Shown in pieces: positions 36,101 to 51,100 of a DNA stretch of 64,000 nt. The notes beneath the pieces are model-generated. The model saw only the letters and a program-made list of their open reading frames with translations, was not told the DNA's origin and did not search any database. Source of the DNA: Drosophila pseudoobscura (lineage: Eukaryota > Arthropoda > Insecta > Diptera > Drosophilidae); the NCBI RefSeq assembly GCF_009870125.1, contig NC_046679.1, positions 26,474,001-26,538,000 of the forward strand, written 5' to 3'. Numbering within the stretch: the first letter of the stretch is position 1; the number at the start of each line of letters is the position of its first letter. Made by a program: the position numbers and the translations under genes.

Positions 36101-39100
36101 CTTCTCCAATCATGTAGACCAGGGTCTGCCAGGAGACGCCTTTCTTGGGATCCATTTCGTCCAGGTGGTTCTGGACAAACTGAACGCTGGCCGCGAAGTC
36201 GGCCTGATTGAATTCGTAGGGTACATTCCAGCCGAGAGGGCCGAACTTTCGTCGCTCCTGGACGATGGTGTGCAGAAAGGCCACTGTGTACAGCAGCGGG
36301 GGCCACTGCGAGGCTGAGGTGTAATCAAGGAAGTCCTGGGTGAACGACTGGCTCCCGCAAAAAGATTGAAAATTAATAATTAATTGAGCTTCGGGAATTT
36401 ACACTGCTCTGCCGCACCTGGTAGCTGCGCTTTAGACTGGCCCGTATCCCCTGGGGTGGTTCGTTTGTGAACTTGAGAGCCATTTGCAGCAATCCAATCG
36501 GAAACTCGGTGTGCGGCTCAGTGGTGACCCACATGCGGAAGGACTCGTCGATATGCTCCGACTCCACCAGCATGTCGATAATCTCGGTGCAAAAGGGCAG
36601 CGACAGATGCACGTTTTGGAGCAGAACCCAGCCGCCGGTGGACATCGATTCCATTATCATTTTGCGGGCATGGTACTCCTGTCCCTGTCCCATCGATACG
36701 GACTTTAGGCCTACTCGCGAATAGAGTTTGGTTAGAGTTTGTTCGAAATATTGGAGCTGTTTGTCAGATACTTGCCTATGCTCTTCTGCTTAGCCAAGGC
36801 CCCAATTTGGGTGGTGGGATCGGATCCTATGGAGAGAAGACACACAAAGGGCGTGCGTGGCTCCGACTCCAGCCACATTTCCTCCAAATCCAGAATCTGC
36901 ATCTCGCTATACTCGCCTCCCAAAGATTCTATAAAAAACAAAGCAAAACGTTAAGGAACAGATACTCATCTACTACTTTCTACTATAAACACACCTTCTA
37001 TATACTTCTTGGCCTGAGATATGGTCCGATCGGGGCACCAGGAGCGAATGAGTAGCAGTTTTCGAAAGCTGTCCAGAAGGGCATTGTAGCCACAGGGGAT
37101 CTCCTCGTACTCGGGCTTCTCGCACTCGTACCACGTGCGCCAGTCACGCTCGTTCAGTTCAATCACCTGCAGAACTGTGGAAAAGGTCTCCAGCTTGCTG
37201 ATCTCCACCAGATTGAGCCAGGTGATGTCCAGGATCCAGCGGAAGGGCTTTGGTGTGACAGCGTTCAGGTCCAGTGAGGCCCCGCCCTTGATGAACGTCA
37301 AGAACTCCTCGTGACTGATGTTCTCGTTGTGATAGTCGATCTTGATGGCCAGCATCAGGGTAAACAGTTGCTTGTGCCGCTCATAGAGGCTGCGGTTCGT
37401 GAACTTGTACACCTCGTAGGTGAGATATCGCAGGATAATGTTGATGCGCTCCTCCGTGACACTGGACTTTGCCGACTTGGTTATGGAGTGGTTGAAGATG
37501 ACGAGGAATTGCTTGAGGGAATTCTGGTACATGGCGTTCACGTTGCTCATTTCGACGATCAGAAAGTAGAGGATTGATCCTCGCTTCGCCACCGCCCGAA
37601 ACTCCTCGCGTGCCTTCATTATTTTGCGCTCCGTCACCTCGGAAATCTTTAGTTTTTGATTGACTTCTTCGGCTGTGGTCTTGGTCACCCGCAGTACTTC
37701 GATTAAGGCCTCGTCGTCCACCAGAGATCCTTGGGAGGAGCTCAGGCGCAGCAGGAGGTTCGCCTCCAGCTCCTTCATGTTGCGCTGGTTCTGCATGACG
37801 GTCTCGAAGAGCGCCACTCGCTCCGCTTCCAGATCCGACTTTTCCATTAGGATGACCCGACCCAGGAGTTGATCCTCCAGACCACGCATCGTGACCGTGA
37901 AATCAATGATCGACGTCTTGGCACTGACCTCAGGACTGAAGGCGGGATTCGGTAGCTTTGTGGTAATGTAGAGCATGAACCCGGGCATTACGTCGCACTC
38001 CTTGTCGCCGACAAGCACCTTCTCAATGCTGCCCGACTTGATGAAGTTCTTCTCCAGGACATTGTCTATAACCGGGTCCAGATCAATGCCCACGTCCTCG
38101 ATCAGCAGCGGCCTGCCCAGCGAGAGCGAGTCCTCGAGGTGGGTGCGAAAGTACTTGTGATTCAGGGAGGTGATCTGCAGCTCATTGCGATCCTCCTTGC
38201 ACTTGATCCAGATCTTCCCCTGCGTCTGCGGATCGACCAGCAACGGATAGCTGCTGGACTTGGTGGCTATCAGGGCATTCTGCACGGACAGCTCGTCGTT
38301 CGGCAGCCCCTGGAGCGTCCATTCCGACACCGTCGAAGAATCGACCAGCATGTTTATGATGTTCAGTCCAATGGTGAAGGGAATATTCTTCTGCTTCAGT
38401 ATGCCCATCCAGGTCTTGATGAGGTTGGCCCGAAACTCCTGGTTGTAGGGCCCGCAGTAGGAGAGAAAGCCGGTGGCCAGGAGCACGTCGCCCACCAGTT
38501 TTCCCAGCTGAATCTTGAACTCCTTGCTCTGGTTGGTCCAGCGATGCTTCTCGTCGGACAGCCCATTGATCAGGGCCGTGGCTGCGGTCATTTTCCGCAG
38601 GCAGACATTGGCCGCGTCCATCAGTCGTTGCTTCTCCCCCACGGCCTTGTCGTACTGATCCTTCACCGCCTGCAGGGCATCCTCACGCTCTCGAAGCTGT
38701 TCCTCCGCACCGGCCAAATCGTCCATTGCAAGCTAAGAACAGAAGGGAAGGGAATGCGATATGAGTGCAGGGACATGCGGAATCCTTTGCCCAGCTTACC
38801 TTTAGGCGCGCCTCTTGCATGGTTAGATTTGCTTTCAGGGGCAGTACCTCTTTGTTCACGCTGTGGAAGAAGGACATGGCCTTGGTCCAGGAGAGCAGAC
38901 CGGCGACATCACCGCACACACGTCGAGCCATGTCCATGTTGTAGTCCTCCATGCGAAAGTACGGCTGCAGCAGGTCGATCATCTCGTCGTTGATGGTGTC
39001 CTTCGGGTAGTTTTGCAGTTGCAGCAAAAATGTGGCACTGGCCATCATCTGCGTGGAAAGCGAAAGGGGAATGGGAAGAGGAAAGCTGTGGGACAAAGGG

Positions 39101-42100
39101 GGCACCCACCTTGAGGGACTCTTGCCACGAGGGCTTGGGGCACGGTGTACCCGAGTCGGGTATGCACGGGTGCAGCTTACGCTTGAACAGGATTAAGACG
39201 CAGTCCATTATCCGCATAATGAGATGCGGGGGTCGTCCCAGCTTACGCACGGTGGCTATGTGCGCCGGCTTGATCGTGTTGAGGGCGTTCTCGGCCTCCT
39301 CGAGGGCCGGCTTGGCCGCCTCGAGCTTCTCCTCGGCCAGGGCCTTCTCGTGGGCAATGCAGGCAACGAGGGCCTCTGCCTTGTCCTTGACGATGAGGAC
39401 CTGATTCTTGACAATCTCCGCTTGCATCGCACGCTCCGTCACCTCCACCAGCACCGATTCAGCGTTCTTGGAGGCTTCGACCAGCTCCTCCTCCATGACC
39501 ACGAGGTCTTTCTTGAGGATCTCAACCGAGGCGGAGGCCTCTTTCAGTTTCTCCAAGCCCGTATCCATCTTCTCCACACCATCGCGCAGCTCTTGCTGCT
39601 TCATCTGATAGATATTCTTGTAGCCGGCAATGAAGTTCAGATAAGATTTGGGTGTCACGTGCGTGGCGCGACGGAAACGCTGGAAGTACTCCTGTGACGT
39701 TTCGGCGACAATGTCCTGTATGGAGCCGAGCGCATTAACCAGCTCTTCCTTGACGGCCGACGTACACTCAATTTCGAAGTGGCTCAGAAAGTGTCTGGCA
39801 ACCGAAACCAGGGCGTCCTTGGGCCACGGATGCAGCCAGTCAATGGTGCAGCCGGAGACCAAGGCGGGAAAGCGCTGCACCCGCGACCGAAAAGTCTCAC
39901 CCACGGGCGAGAAACAGAAGGCCACGTGCAGATTGGTGCAGGTGCGCGCCAGAAAAAAGTCCATCACACTTTCCGGGGTCGCTGTTTTGCGTTGATTTTC
40001 GCGTTTCATGACCGGCGTCAGCTCTTGCACGATTTCGGCCTGCTCATCGCGCGAGAATAGATTCGATATGACACCGCTCGAGAGTATGTTATTGAGATAC
40101 TCGAGGAAACCTTCCTCTTTGATATCCATGTCAGTGAAGAGAAAGGTTGTGCCCTTCCCCTGCACGCCGCAGGTGCGGTAGAGCAGCTTTAGATCCTCTA
40201 GAAAATTGGCCACATTGTACGAACGCGTCAACGCAATTTGGAAGGTCTTGTAGCCAGCTATAAACGATGCCAATTTCGTAAGCGACTGCTTTCCAGAACC
40301 GCCGACCCCGACAAGCATGACCGATCCTCTCGGATGCCGAATGATGCGGGAGATCTTCACCAGATGCAGCATTGCATCCGGGAAGAACACCAAATCCATT
40401 CCAGATCCTCGCACCATTTCATTGAACTGGGCGAGGAACATAACGAGACGCTCGCGTAGCACTTCATGAGAGTGTACCGGCTCGTACACTTTCGGCAGCT
40501 CCATGTCGGTGTCCTCGCCCTCCTCGCCGGTCGGCTCGGGGGCGTCGCGCATAAAATCGACGAATACCGGATTGGGTATGATCATTTGGGAATGGGCATC
40601 GCCCAACTCCTCTCGCACGAGACATGCCAGCTCTGAGCCGAACCACTCCCTATCCTGGAACGTGGTGAATCGGTCGGCAAATACTCGCGTGCACTCATGC
40701 TTCCACAACGCCATGAGCACGCTCTCGGAGGTGATCACTGTGGATAAGGTGCCAACCATGCCCTGCCAGATGCGCGACAGGTCGCGCAGACTGAACACGT
40801 AGTGGAACTTCGCTGGCGTGGGCAGCAGCTTCTCGCGTGTGCGCTGCCACAGGTGCCGCGTGACCACGATCAGTTTCTTCACTAAATTGCGAATCTCGGG
40901 CACAAAGCCGCGCTTGGCATTGTAGTGGCCCTCACCGATAACGCGGAAGATCTTATCAATGGAGTCGTTGTCGGGTATGTTGCAGTTGAAGACGCAGAAC
41001 TGACGCTTGAGACGCGACGGTATGTCGTTGCGACCGCCGCCGGGCAGCCCCATGGCCGCCACATACTGTACATCCACAATGGTGGTAAAGTCGCCGGGCT
41101 TCTCCAGGCTGTAGAAGCCCTTCATGTCCATGGACTGGCGCACAATTTCATTGGTCACCTGATCGCCCCACTCATTGATCTCGGGCAGATTGATGTCGTC
41201 TATGAAGACGATCAGCTTGCGGCCACCAGGGGGCCCAAAGGTGACGCCCACACGCTTCTCCACATAGCTCTCGATGGTGCGCTGGAACTGGTAGGGGCTG
41301 GTGGCCGACGAGAAGTTGAAGGATCGCCCCATGTACGTCTCAATGTTCATCTTCTTCATGAAGTTCTTCATGATCACTGTCTTCCCGGTACCCTGTTCGC
41401 CGATGACCATCACGGCGCGCTCCTGATTGGCAATGGTTCCGATTAGATAGTCGATACGCACATTATCCACAATGGGCACCAAAATACTCAAGTAGTCTGG
41501 TGTGGAAAGCTCCGGATACATGTAGGGTGTGACGAGCGTCTTCCACGACTGCCACACGCCCGTTGGAGAAACGAAATGGTCGAATATGGTGTTCTCGCTA
41601 GCACTACCCTTCGGATAGTCGAGGTGCGGAAAGGATTCCTTCACAAAGATATTCATTCGAACGCGATCGGTTGTTGAGAGGTAACCCCCCAGGCCCCAGG
41701 CCAGAGCGAATATATACAAGCGGTGCAAGTGTTCCGGTGTACAGGTGTCCTCTTTCTCCTCGACAACGCTCTCAATGGGCAGATCCTCTGTAGGGGTATG
41801 GGGTTAAAGTATTGTGTAGAATCAACAGGATAGGTAGCAGTACTTGTTTACACACATTTGTTAGTAATTGGTAGTAAATGATAAGGTTTAGACGAGACGT
41901 TAACAACAAGACTATAAACAGAACACACAGAATTACACACACAATGGAGGGAGGTGCCAATCGACTGAGAACCAAACCAAACGGAGCACCAAGTCCTCCT
42001 TTGATTGGATCTCAACAACAACAACAACAGATAGGATGTTAATGACAATACGCACACACAGAAGCAGATCTATATAGTACATGTACATTGTGTTTAAATA

Positions 42101-45100
42101 TGGAAACCCCTTGTGGGAGGGGTTGGTATACTTTACCGACAATCTGACTGCCAATCGATTGCCGTCGCGCCTCTTCGATTTGTTTTTGTTGCTCTATTCG
42201 CTTATTCGCTGAAAAGTTTCAATTCAATTTTGTATGTGTGGTTTTTCTTTTTGGTTGGGTTTTGGGTGTTTGGGGGCGACTTTCTTCTATCCTTCTTCCA
42301 CTTACCATCATGGCTCTCCTTGCTCGAGAGGCTCACAGCCTGTTCGTCCTCCTTCTTGACGGGTATCAAGCCCTCCAGAATGAACAGCATCTGCTGCACT
42401 ATGTTGCACTGCAGGACTGGCATCTGAAGCTTCACCATTTGTGCCCCCCAGTTGTGTACCTCGACAAATGTCTCATCGAACAGATCCGAAAACGTGGACT
42501 TTTCGCCAGGCGCTCGATTCTTTAGCCAGGCCTGAACAACTGTGAAGGATTTTGGCATTGTTTCATCGTTATTTCATCTCAAAAAGTCGATCGAAACACC
42601 TACTCGGTCGTGCATCCAGGCCAGAAGAGCTCATGTAAACCATGCCGTTGCGTGAAACAGTTGCGGGTGAGGCATTGTCGATGTTGTGCGGCTCGAAGAT
42701 AATCTTAACGGTTGGCGCCATCGTAAGGCGATCGCCATTGGCCAGAGTCAGGGTTTTGTTGTCATCCAGCACGGAGTTGAGGTTCTCTATCCAAATACTG
42801 TCCACTGGACCATCGAGAACCAGCCACACATTTTCGCCTGCCTTCAGCTTGAGGGTCTTGCGCCACAGGGCCGAGAAGATGCCGTCGGTCCAGTCATTGG
42901 TGGCCACATCGAGGCGTCCAAACATTTGGGCTGCTGTGATCGCCTTGGGGTTCATCCGCATCTCGCGGTGATTTTCCCCCATTTGGGTCATGGCCTTCAT
43001 TAGGGTGTGGATGCAGGTGGTTTTGCCCGCTCCACTCGGGCCCAGGGTCATGATGCCATGGCGTACGTTCTGCGTCTCGTACAACTGTATAAGCTTCAGG
43101 ACCCAGGGCGGATGATAGATCAGACTGGCCTCGTCTGTTTGCTGGAGAATGGCAGCCTCCAACTCCGGATAGTTGGTATTCTCGAGAGTCTATTCAAAGA
43201 ACGAGAGAGACAGAGAGAGAAAGGGGGTTAAATGAAGGAATGTATGTGAATGGCTCCTACCTGATTGGGAAACAAGTCGGACACCAACGAGAGGAACAGC
43301 GGCTCATCATCATCAATCAGCTTGGAGAGATTCATGTCGCGGAGGACGCGCATCACAATGGTGCTCTCAGTGTCCTTTGAGTTCCTCCGCTTGGCTGCCC
43401 CGAGCGTACGCAGCACGGAGAGTATGTTCCTCAGACCGAAGTCGTAGTGGACCTGCTTCGTCAGCTGCTCCTCGCACAGCTTGTACAGTGTGTAGAACTT
43501 CCGGGCCAGCGTTATGTTCTCCAGGAAACCGCAGCTGGCCAGCTTCACGCGGATGATTATCTGTCTGTCCGGCACCATCATCGCCACGGTCCGGAACTGT
43601 ATTTTCAGATTCTCGGGCAACTCTTTGCGACCCGCGTACCCGGGATTCTGTTTAAACATTTAATTCTCATTTAATCGGCCATAGGTACTAACCGATTCGA
43701 TTGCTTTTGAATCTAGTACATAGTTTATTTAACTTATTGCCGGGACAGGTCGATATTTATGTTTATCCTGGGCACTCCCTGCACACCATAAACAAGCGGA
43801 AACATAGCCCCAACAAAGGATTTCATCATTAAACTCAAACGCACACACAACTGTCTGTCTATTTGTGTCGGTAGGTCTGCGTAAACGGGGACTGGAGGCC
43901 TGGAGGACTGGAGGCCTGGAGGAGTGGAGGCCTGGAGGACTGGAGGCCAGGAGGACTGGAGGACTGGAGGCCTGGGTGACATAACGACTCATTAAATTAT
44001 AATGTCCTGCCGCCTAAAAATGTTATATAAATGGGCCTAATAATTCAATGCGCAAATTAAAATACATACAGAGCCCGAGGCTAAAGCCGAAGCCTTCGAA
44101 AGGGTTAGAGGCAGACCATGAGAAGGGTAGCCAGGGGGGAGGGAGGGACCGGTTTGGTGTAGGGACAACAAGTGGGCGTTGATTGACATACTGTAGCATT
44201 ATTGGCGACGTCGCCGGGGCTAACGCTAATCGCATTACCCCCGATCATAGTTGGCGTCGCTTTTAATTAAGCTACAGAGCCCCGTACTATATCTATAGTT
44301 TGCTTTGCCTTGCTACTACTCTCTATACTTGGGACCAGCCTTGGCTGGCTTTCCTTCGCTTGGCTTCCTATTTGGCCTGAAAGTATTTAATTCTGATTGT
44401 GCGTAGAGAGGCGTTGAGATTGCTGAGAAGAGGAGAGACGGTTATTCGGGACAGGGCCCCTCGTGGCATGTGGCAGGCAAATTAATCGAGTCATGCAGCC
44501 GCTTAAATGTAAATACACGGGACTCGGCTCCTCCTTTGGTGGTGCTCTTCTTGTTATTTGTTTTCCTTTTTGTGTGCTGGTTATTGGTTTTTACGGTTTT
44601 TGGGGGGGCGGTGGATGCTTTTTGGCATGGCGTGGCATACGCGAAAAAGCCATAGCAAATTGTATTACAGCTTCAGTTGAGTTGAGAAAAATTGTACATG
44701 ACTAATATCGTTGGAATTATGTGCAAAAAGGCGCCTGTCACTCTCCATTTTGAAACAAGTTAAATGGGAAAGCATTCGATTAAAACAATTTAATTTTATA
44801 CTAAATACTCGTACACAGGAAAATCATCTTCCCAATGAACAGAATGATGGATAGTTTTGTTTTGTGTTGTGTTTTGTAAATGCTCAGATCAGATGGCTTC
44901 AATTTCTATGAAAGTAACAGTGGAGTAGAGGAGTGGGTTGTGCGAGTATCTAAACATTAATAAAGACTTAGCAGGGAAGAGGCTTTTGTGGGGGTCACAG
45001 GTGTGTAACCGGTACTCGTAGAGTAATTGTATTCGTATGCATGTACTAGATAGTATGTACAGGCCAAGGGCAACGGTTAATCCCTCTAAGGATTACCAGT

Positions 45101-48100
45101 CGTGTCCGTTTGAATTTATTCCAAAAGAGCCTTCCTGCTTAGCCTTTACTTTCAATGCCTTTAAGTGAATATACTGGAGTGAATGCTAAGTGAATTTGTG
45201 CAGCAGATATTACCAGGTATTACCATAGTTATGAATATTCCAAATTCTGGATTCATTTCAATCGTATCTCCATCTGTGAAAAGGAAAGTTTTCTTCTTCT
45301 CCTTCTTGGCCGTCAGCACGACGGCCACTTGTTGAGCGGCCACTGAAAGAACCGGCAGTTCGATGCGGTTGAACTCATCGAAGCAGCCCCAGCTTCCAGA
45401 CTGGGCCAGACCCTTATATATGCGTCCCAGCCCTCTAACCAAACAAGTAAACTTTGAGTAAACCCTGAAAAGGATGAACTGAACTTACCTGTAATCCATT
45501 TGATCGGAGCAATTAAAGACGACAACATACTTGGCCAACGTTTTGCCCATATCCTTGACGGTCTCCGTTTTTCCAGTGCCAGCCGGCCCGCATGGCGCTC
45601 CCCCCATGGACAGGGTAAGAGCCTGGGCCAAAGTGATGTAGCAACTGAAATGGAATAAAAATTTAGAGGGTATAACGAGAAACTTTTACTCAACCACATG
45701 ATAAAGACAAGACCCAGCCAAGAGACGCTCTTTAAAATATCAAAGCAGTCCCGCAGTACAGCCACTAATTTGCGATGACATCGAAAGAGCAGAGACGAAA
45801 CTCGTGCAAATGAAAATGAGTGGAAGGGAGAAGTGCCTTCAGGAAAATAGCACCGCCACTTTACAGCTTTCCGGAGGCAACTGGCTGCCGCTGTCAAAAC
45901 TTTATTTATATTCCGCTAAGTGAAGTTTATCTTTACGAGCATGTCAACGGCGCGTCGGTTGTTGAAATTCCTTTTGGACTCGCTCTCCCTTTGAGTTTCG
46001 TTGAAGAAGATTTCCTGCAGCTTCCAGCCATCGACCGCTTTAAACTGCTGCCAACAGTTGTTTTTTTGCCAATGGTTTACATAGAAAAAACTGACGAGAG
46101 TATAGTTCAAAGTGCTACGGCAAGCACGGCATTCCAAGGTGTGTTCCATCGGGCCGGAGGAATTCGCAAAGAATTCGTGCAATTGAAAACAAATTTATGT
46201 TATATTTATTAGTGGAAATTCTTGTCAGTCAAACGCGAAATAATGATTTTATTTCCACTTAAGAACCATCGAATGGAGACCTGGCTATCGCGGAACTTTT
46301 TATACTCCCCCGCAGTTCGAGTTTAGGCAAAATATTACAAGTACACTCACCGATCTGTCAATGGTGTGATAACCAGTCGATCTGTGCAGCCAAGATATTC
46401 GTTCTGGTAGGTAAATGTGACATCGGTAACCGATATCCAGGTCTTGTCCAGATCCTCTTTGAAGTAGAAGCGGCATTGCTTGAGCCACTCGAAGTCGTTT
46501 GCTGATTTGATGTTCATGCGGCACTGGAATTATTACGAATATTATTACAACATATACGAGCATAGGAGAGATAGATAGAGATCCTTAACAATAGTATTCT
46601 GTGTAATCTAAATAACCCACCAAAATATCGAAGATATCGCGCTGATGCACATGAATGGTGATCAGGGTCTCGAAGTTCGTGCGCTCGCGCTTTGTCAGAT
46701 TGCGAGTGGTTTGATCGATGAGTGTGTTGAGGATCTCGAGGAACTTGTTATTTGTCTCGGACATGACCTTCCTCTCATGTCTGGCCTGCATCAGAGCCAT
46801 TTCTGCGTCTCGCGTCCACACCATTTGAATGCCGAGCAGGCCAATCTGGGCCGGCGCCTTCTCGAGGAAGCTGAGGAGGGTGAAGTTTGGATCGTTAATG
46901 GTCGCATAGGCGGTGCGAATGATCGAGTGCAGTGACTGCTGTGCTGTGACCAGCAATTGAGTTAGCCATGTCTCGACAGAGCCCTCCGCTCGGATGGCGC
47001 GATCCAGCTGGATCATCTCGCCCTCGCTGCTTATGATGGCCATCATTTTGTTGTACTCGACGTCGTGGAACTTCACCGACTTGGTGTTGTCGAAAATATT
47101 CAGGAGGTGGTTTTGTATGGTATGCGAATCGGAAGCCTGACCCAATATCTCAAGCAGTGCAGGATCTGACACAAAGAAGAAACGTGGAAACATCATGCGC
47201 TTGCGCTCTAGATAACCACTCAAGGATTTCTGACAAATCTCCAGTTGCTCCTGCAGATGAGGCAGCAACTGTTTAAGCAAATCATCACCGACGCAGCAAG
47301 CCACAACGCCGGGTGTCTCGTGGGCTCGCTGCATGATTTTTTGCCAGGATTTGTCTATTTTCGAAAACCTTTTCGCCTCCTTCGGCAGTTGCTTCGCAAT
47401 ATCGCCCCCAACAAACACTGCCTCCAGATAGACCCACATGTTCTGCACCAAGAGCCACCGCTCCAGTATCTCATTCGAGTTGGAGAGGTCATAGACCCAC
47501 TGCTGTATCTGCTTCCGAAACGGAGCGTTGTATCGGTTGGATAGGAGGGATCCCAGCACCATCAGGCTGTCCTCCAATTGGCCAATCGTTTCGGCCGTAG
47601 TGTCGCCGCGCAGCAGGAGTTCGCCGCGATTGTTGAAGCTCATGAATTGCAGCTCGTGCACGGACCACTCATTGGTCACCTGCTTCAGCTTGGCTTCGAT
47701 GTCCTTCTCCTTCATGGCACTGATGCAAATGTCCTCGATGTCCTCCTTGTGCTTGAGCAGCGGCGCCTCCAATATGTTCTTGAGCGAGAAACCCTCCGAG
47801 TCGAACTCGAAGATGTAGCGAGTAACGTCCATGATCCGTTGCCAGTGGCGTGGCTTCATGGCTTTATTCGCCATCAACTCCAGTAGGGGGCACATATCGT
47901 TAAAGTCATCGATTGTCTTCTTCAGAGCATGGAAAGCCGGCCACTCCTTTAGTCCCTTCGGCAGCTTCCGGCAGCGGTTTTGGAACTCCATCAACTCGTT
48001 GTTGATCTCCTCAATGTCCACCTCATTCCAGGGTATGTCGTAGTAGCTGCTCACTCTGTCAATCACATCGTTATACAGTTTGTACAGTTTCTGCAGCAGG

Positions 48101-51100
48101 TTCAGTTCCTTGCGTATCTGCCCCAGCTCTGGATAGTCCGTTTGCGGCAGACCGAAGAGTTCCTCGCCACTCTGGTACGTCTGCAGGCGTCGCCACATGC
48201 CTTCGAAGCGGTTCTGGAACAGTATAAGCCGGTCGGAGGCCTCTCTCGGCGTTAGCCCCGCCTGCATAGGACCCGCCGTCCGATACTCCGTCACGTACGA
48301 GATCTTGTCCTGCTTGAAGTTGTCCAAATTGGTGCGCAAGTCATCCTGGAAGGCTGGCTGCATGTCCAGCAGCTTCACCTGTGCCTGCAGTGCCCCAGCC
48401 AACAAGTTCTGGAATGTGGCCCGCAAATTGTCCACCAGGTCGAACTGGTCACGCTCCACTTGCACCTCATAGCGCGTCAGGACATTGAATGCTTCCTGCA
48501 GGACAAGACGAGTGAGTAGATGGCATCTTGGGTGCTGCCTGTACTACTGCCTCACCTCTATCGGATCTATTCGAAGTTCCATGTCCACCTCCTGCTCACG
48601 AATCTTACCCAAAGTCTCCATTATCATGCGCACATCATCCAAGTCACGTATAGGCCTGTCCAGCTTACGATCCATTTCATTGATTACGGCATAAACATAG
48701 TCCATTTCCTTCTTGTACTTCTTCTTCATAGCCTGTCCAATTTTGTGGTTGCAGGCTGAAAATAGAAACCGTCTAAAGTGTTCGTTCGTTCTCCCTTTCC
48801 CTTTCCCTTTGCCCCTTCCCTCCCATCCCCCATCTCCCTTTCTGCCCATCTCCCCATTCCATTTCGTGCGCCACACAATGATATCGATGTCATTAATCAA
48901 AGCCAGGCCAAGGGCTAATTTATTTTCACACAGTCACATCCTCCAGCTGTGTGGGGTCTCTCGGCTCTCGGCTCTTGGCTCCTTCCTTCCAATCATTTTG
49001 TGTGGGGAATTTATTTTCGTATTTCTGGGGATGTCTTGTGTTTCAGTTAATTTGGTTAAACAAATTAGATTATCTAATTGGACGCCAATTTATTTGAATA
49101 GCTTCCTATTTGTCCGCAAAACAAAAGAATTCGCGAGGGTGCCAAAATTTATGGTTGATTAACGTTTCGTGTATCTAAAAATGGAAACAGCATATCCTTC
49201 TAGTCTATAATTAGAACAAAATACATTCCATAAGCACCCCATAGCCCCCCTTCTTTAGATGAAATAAAGGAGAAGCATAAGTTATAGTTCTGAAAATGCA
49301 TCGGACTGCTACTTACATTTGATTTCAATGGCCAAACCATACTTAAGCCTTTCATTATACACTGCCACGCACTGTCCAAAGACCTCCATGTCTGGCTCAA
49401 TCAGCAGATTGGCATCCAGATCGGATAGACAGCGCAGGGTGGTCTCGAACTCCTGCAGGCCAAACTCCATTAGCTGACGAGTGGTGCGATCGTTCTTCCA
49501 CAGGAAGTGGTAGGGCTTCCAGCGCTTGATGTACGTTTGAATCTCTGGCTTTACGTTCTTCGTGCAGCTGGAGAGCTGGTTGACAGCCTTGGCCACCTCT
49601 TTGTTATCCATGATGGCCGAGTAGAAGCTTTTCAGCATGTGCGGCATCTGTGGTCGTTCCTCGGAGGCCAGACAATAGATTTTGCGACGTCGACTCTTTC
49701 CGCCGGCGCCGCCAGAGGCCTCGTTGTGGTTGCGTCCGACGCGCGGCTGCGTCACCGTCATCGAAACTTGCTGCGGTTGGTAAGACAAGATTTTGGAGAA
49801 CATTGCGAAGCTATTCAGTGGGGCGGTACGCACCGGCGGATCTTTGCCGCTGCTCCACTGAGCCACACCCTTCGCAATGCCCGTGATGTTCTTGCCAGCC
49901 GTCACCAAAATGTCCTGCAGCTCGTCCAGACTCGGTTTGATAACCACATGGGGTATCTGCAGCTGCGCGTGCAGCGCAAATATCGGCTTTTTGAAAACCG
50001 TCTCATTCTCATCGGCAATGAATCGACGTCTCAGTGTATCCAGTGCGGCTCGAATGACCTTTATCAGTACGTCAATGACCTTGCGGCTGTAATAGCGACG
50101 CATCTCGACCACCGCATTGCACACCATATCCTACACAAAAACAAGAAGGATCATTTTTTGACTTGTGTCCATCTTTTACACGTCCCACCTGCATGCCCTT
50201 AGGCAGGCTTTCTGTGGTCGACAGCAGGGACAGCGGATTCTCAAAGCAAGACCACAAGATACTCCAGTCCTGCTGCTGCCCTCCGCCACCGCCGCCGCCT
50301 CCACCGCCTCCACTTGTGGTGCCAGCAGCAGCCGCTCCTGCACTGTCTTCAGCTTTTCGTCCACCTGATCCAGTGGCCTCTCCTTTTGGAGAGACTGCTG
50401 CTCAAAAGTTTCCAATTCATAATGTTTATATATTGCAGTCGCAGGTCTTACCATCGAAGAGGGTCGTCACATCATCGCCTGCTATCTCCTTGAATGTGGC
50501 CGTTGCCTTGTCCACCAAACTTAGAACCTCTTCCACGGCCTCGGAGACCATTTGACTTTTTCGATTCAGTTCGATGGCCGCTTTCCTAGGGGAGGACAAT
50601 CACGTCATTAGTATTTCACATGCAATTTAGATACAATATTAAAATGTGATAAAGAACCCATTAGAATAAATCACCAGCAGAAACAGAATCACCTTCAGAC
50701 AGTTGAAAAGTCACACAAAACTTGAACATTCATTTTAGCCGCCCAAATTAAAAGTGAATTCTCCCCCGAACCCCCGAAAGCATGTCAGAATCAGAGACTC
50801 ACCGGCAGGCCTCCTCGCTGCGCTCCAGAAACTCATCAACTGTCCAGATCTCATCGTCTGCTCAAGAAACAAATGGGAAAAGTTTTCAGGCAGCACACAA
50901 TTAGACGCGAGTCCTGAGAGATGCTCGCATGTGGGAGCCACCAACCTGCTGGTAATATTTGCAACGAGACGTCCTGCATCCACATGAGCACATGGAGTAT
51001 GCGATTGGAATAGATGTCATGAACACGGGCCACGAGAACCTCAAAGTTCTCGATGGCCTGCTTGCAGCGCTCATAGAATTCAGTCCAGTTTTGGTTGGTC

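Noticed and set aside
38139..38993. 284-codon plus-strand frame
   Set aside because: Opposite the dynein stalk exons; antisense shadow.
40925..41446. 173-codon plus-strand frame
   Set aside because: Opposite the dynein AAA3 exon.
45820..46212. 130-codon plus-strand frame in a dynein intron
   Set aside because: No family, promoter or splice context; overlaps an equally open minus-strand frame, so chance is likely.
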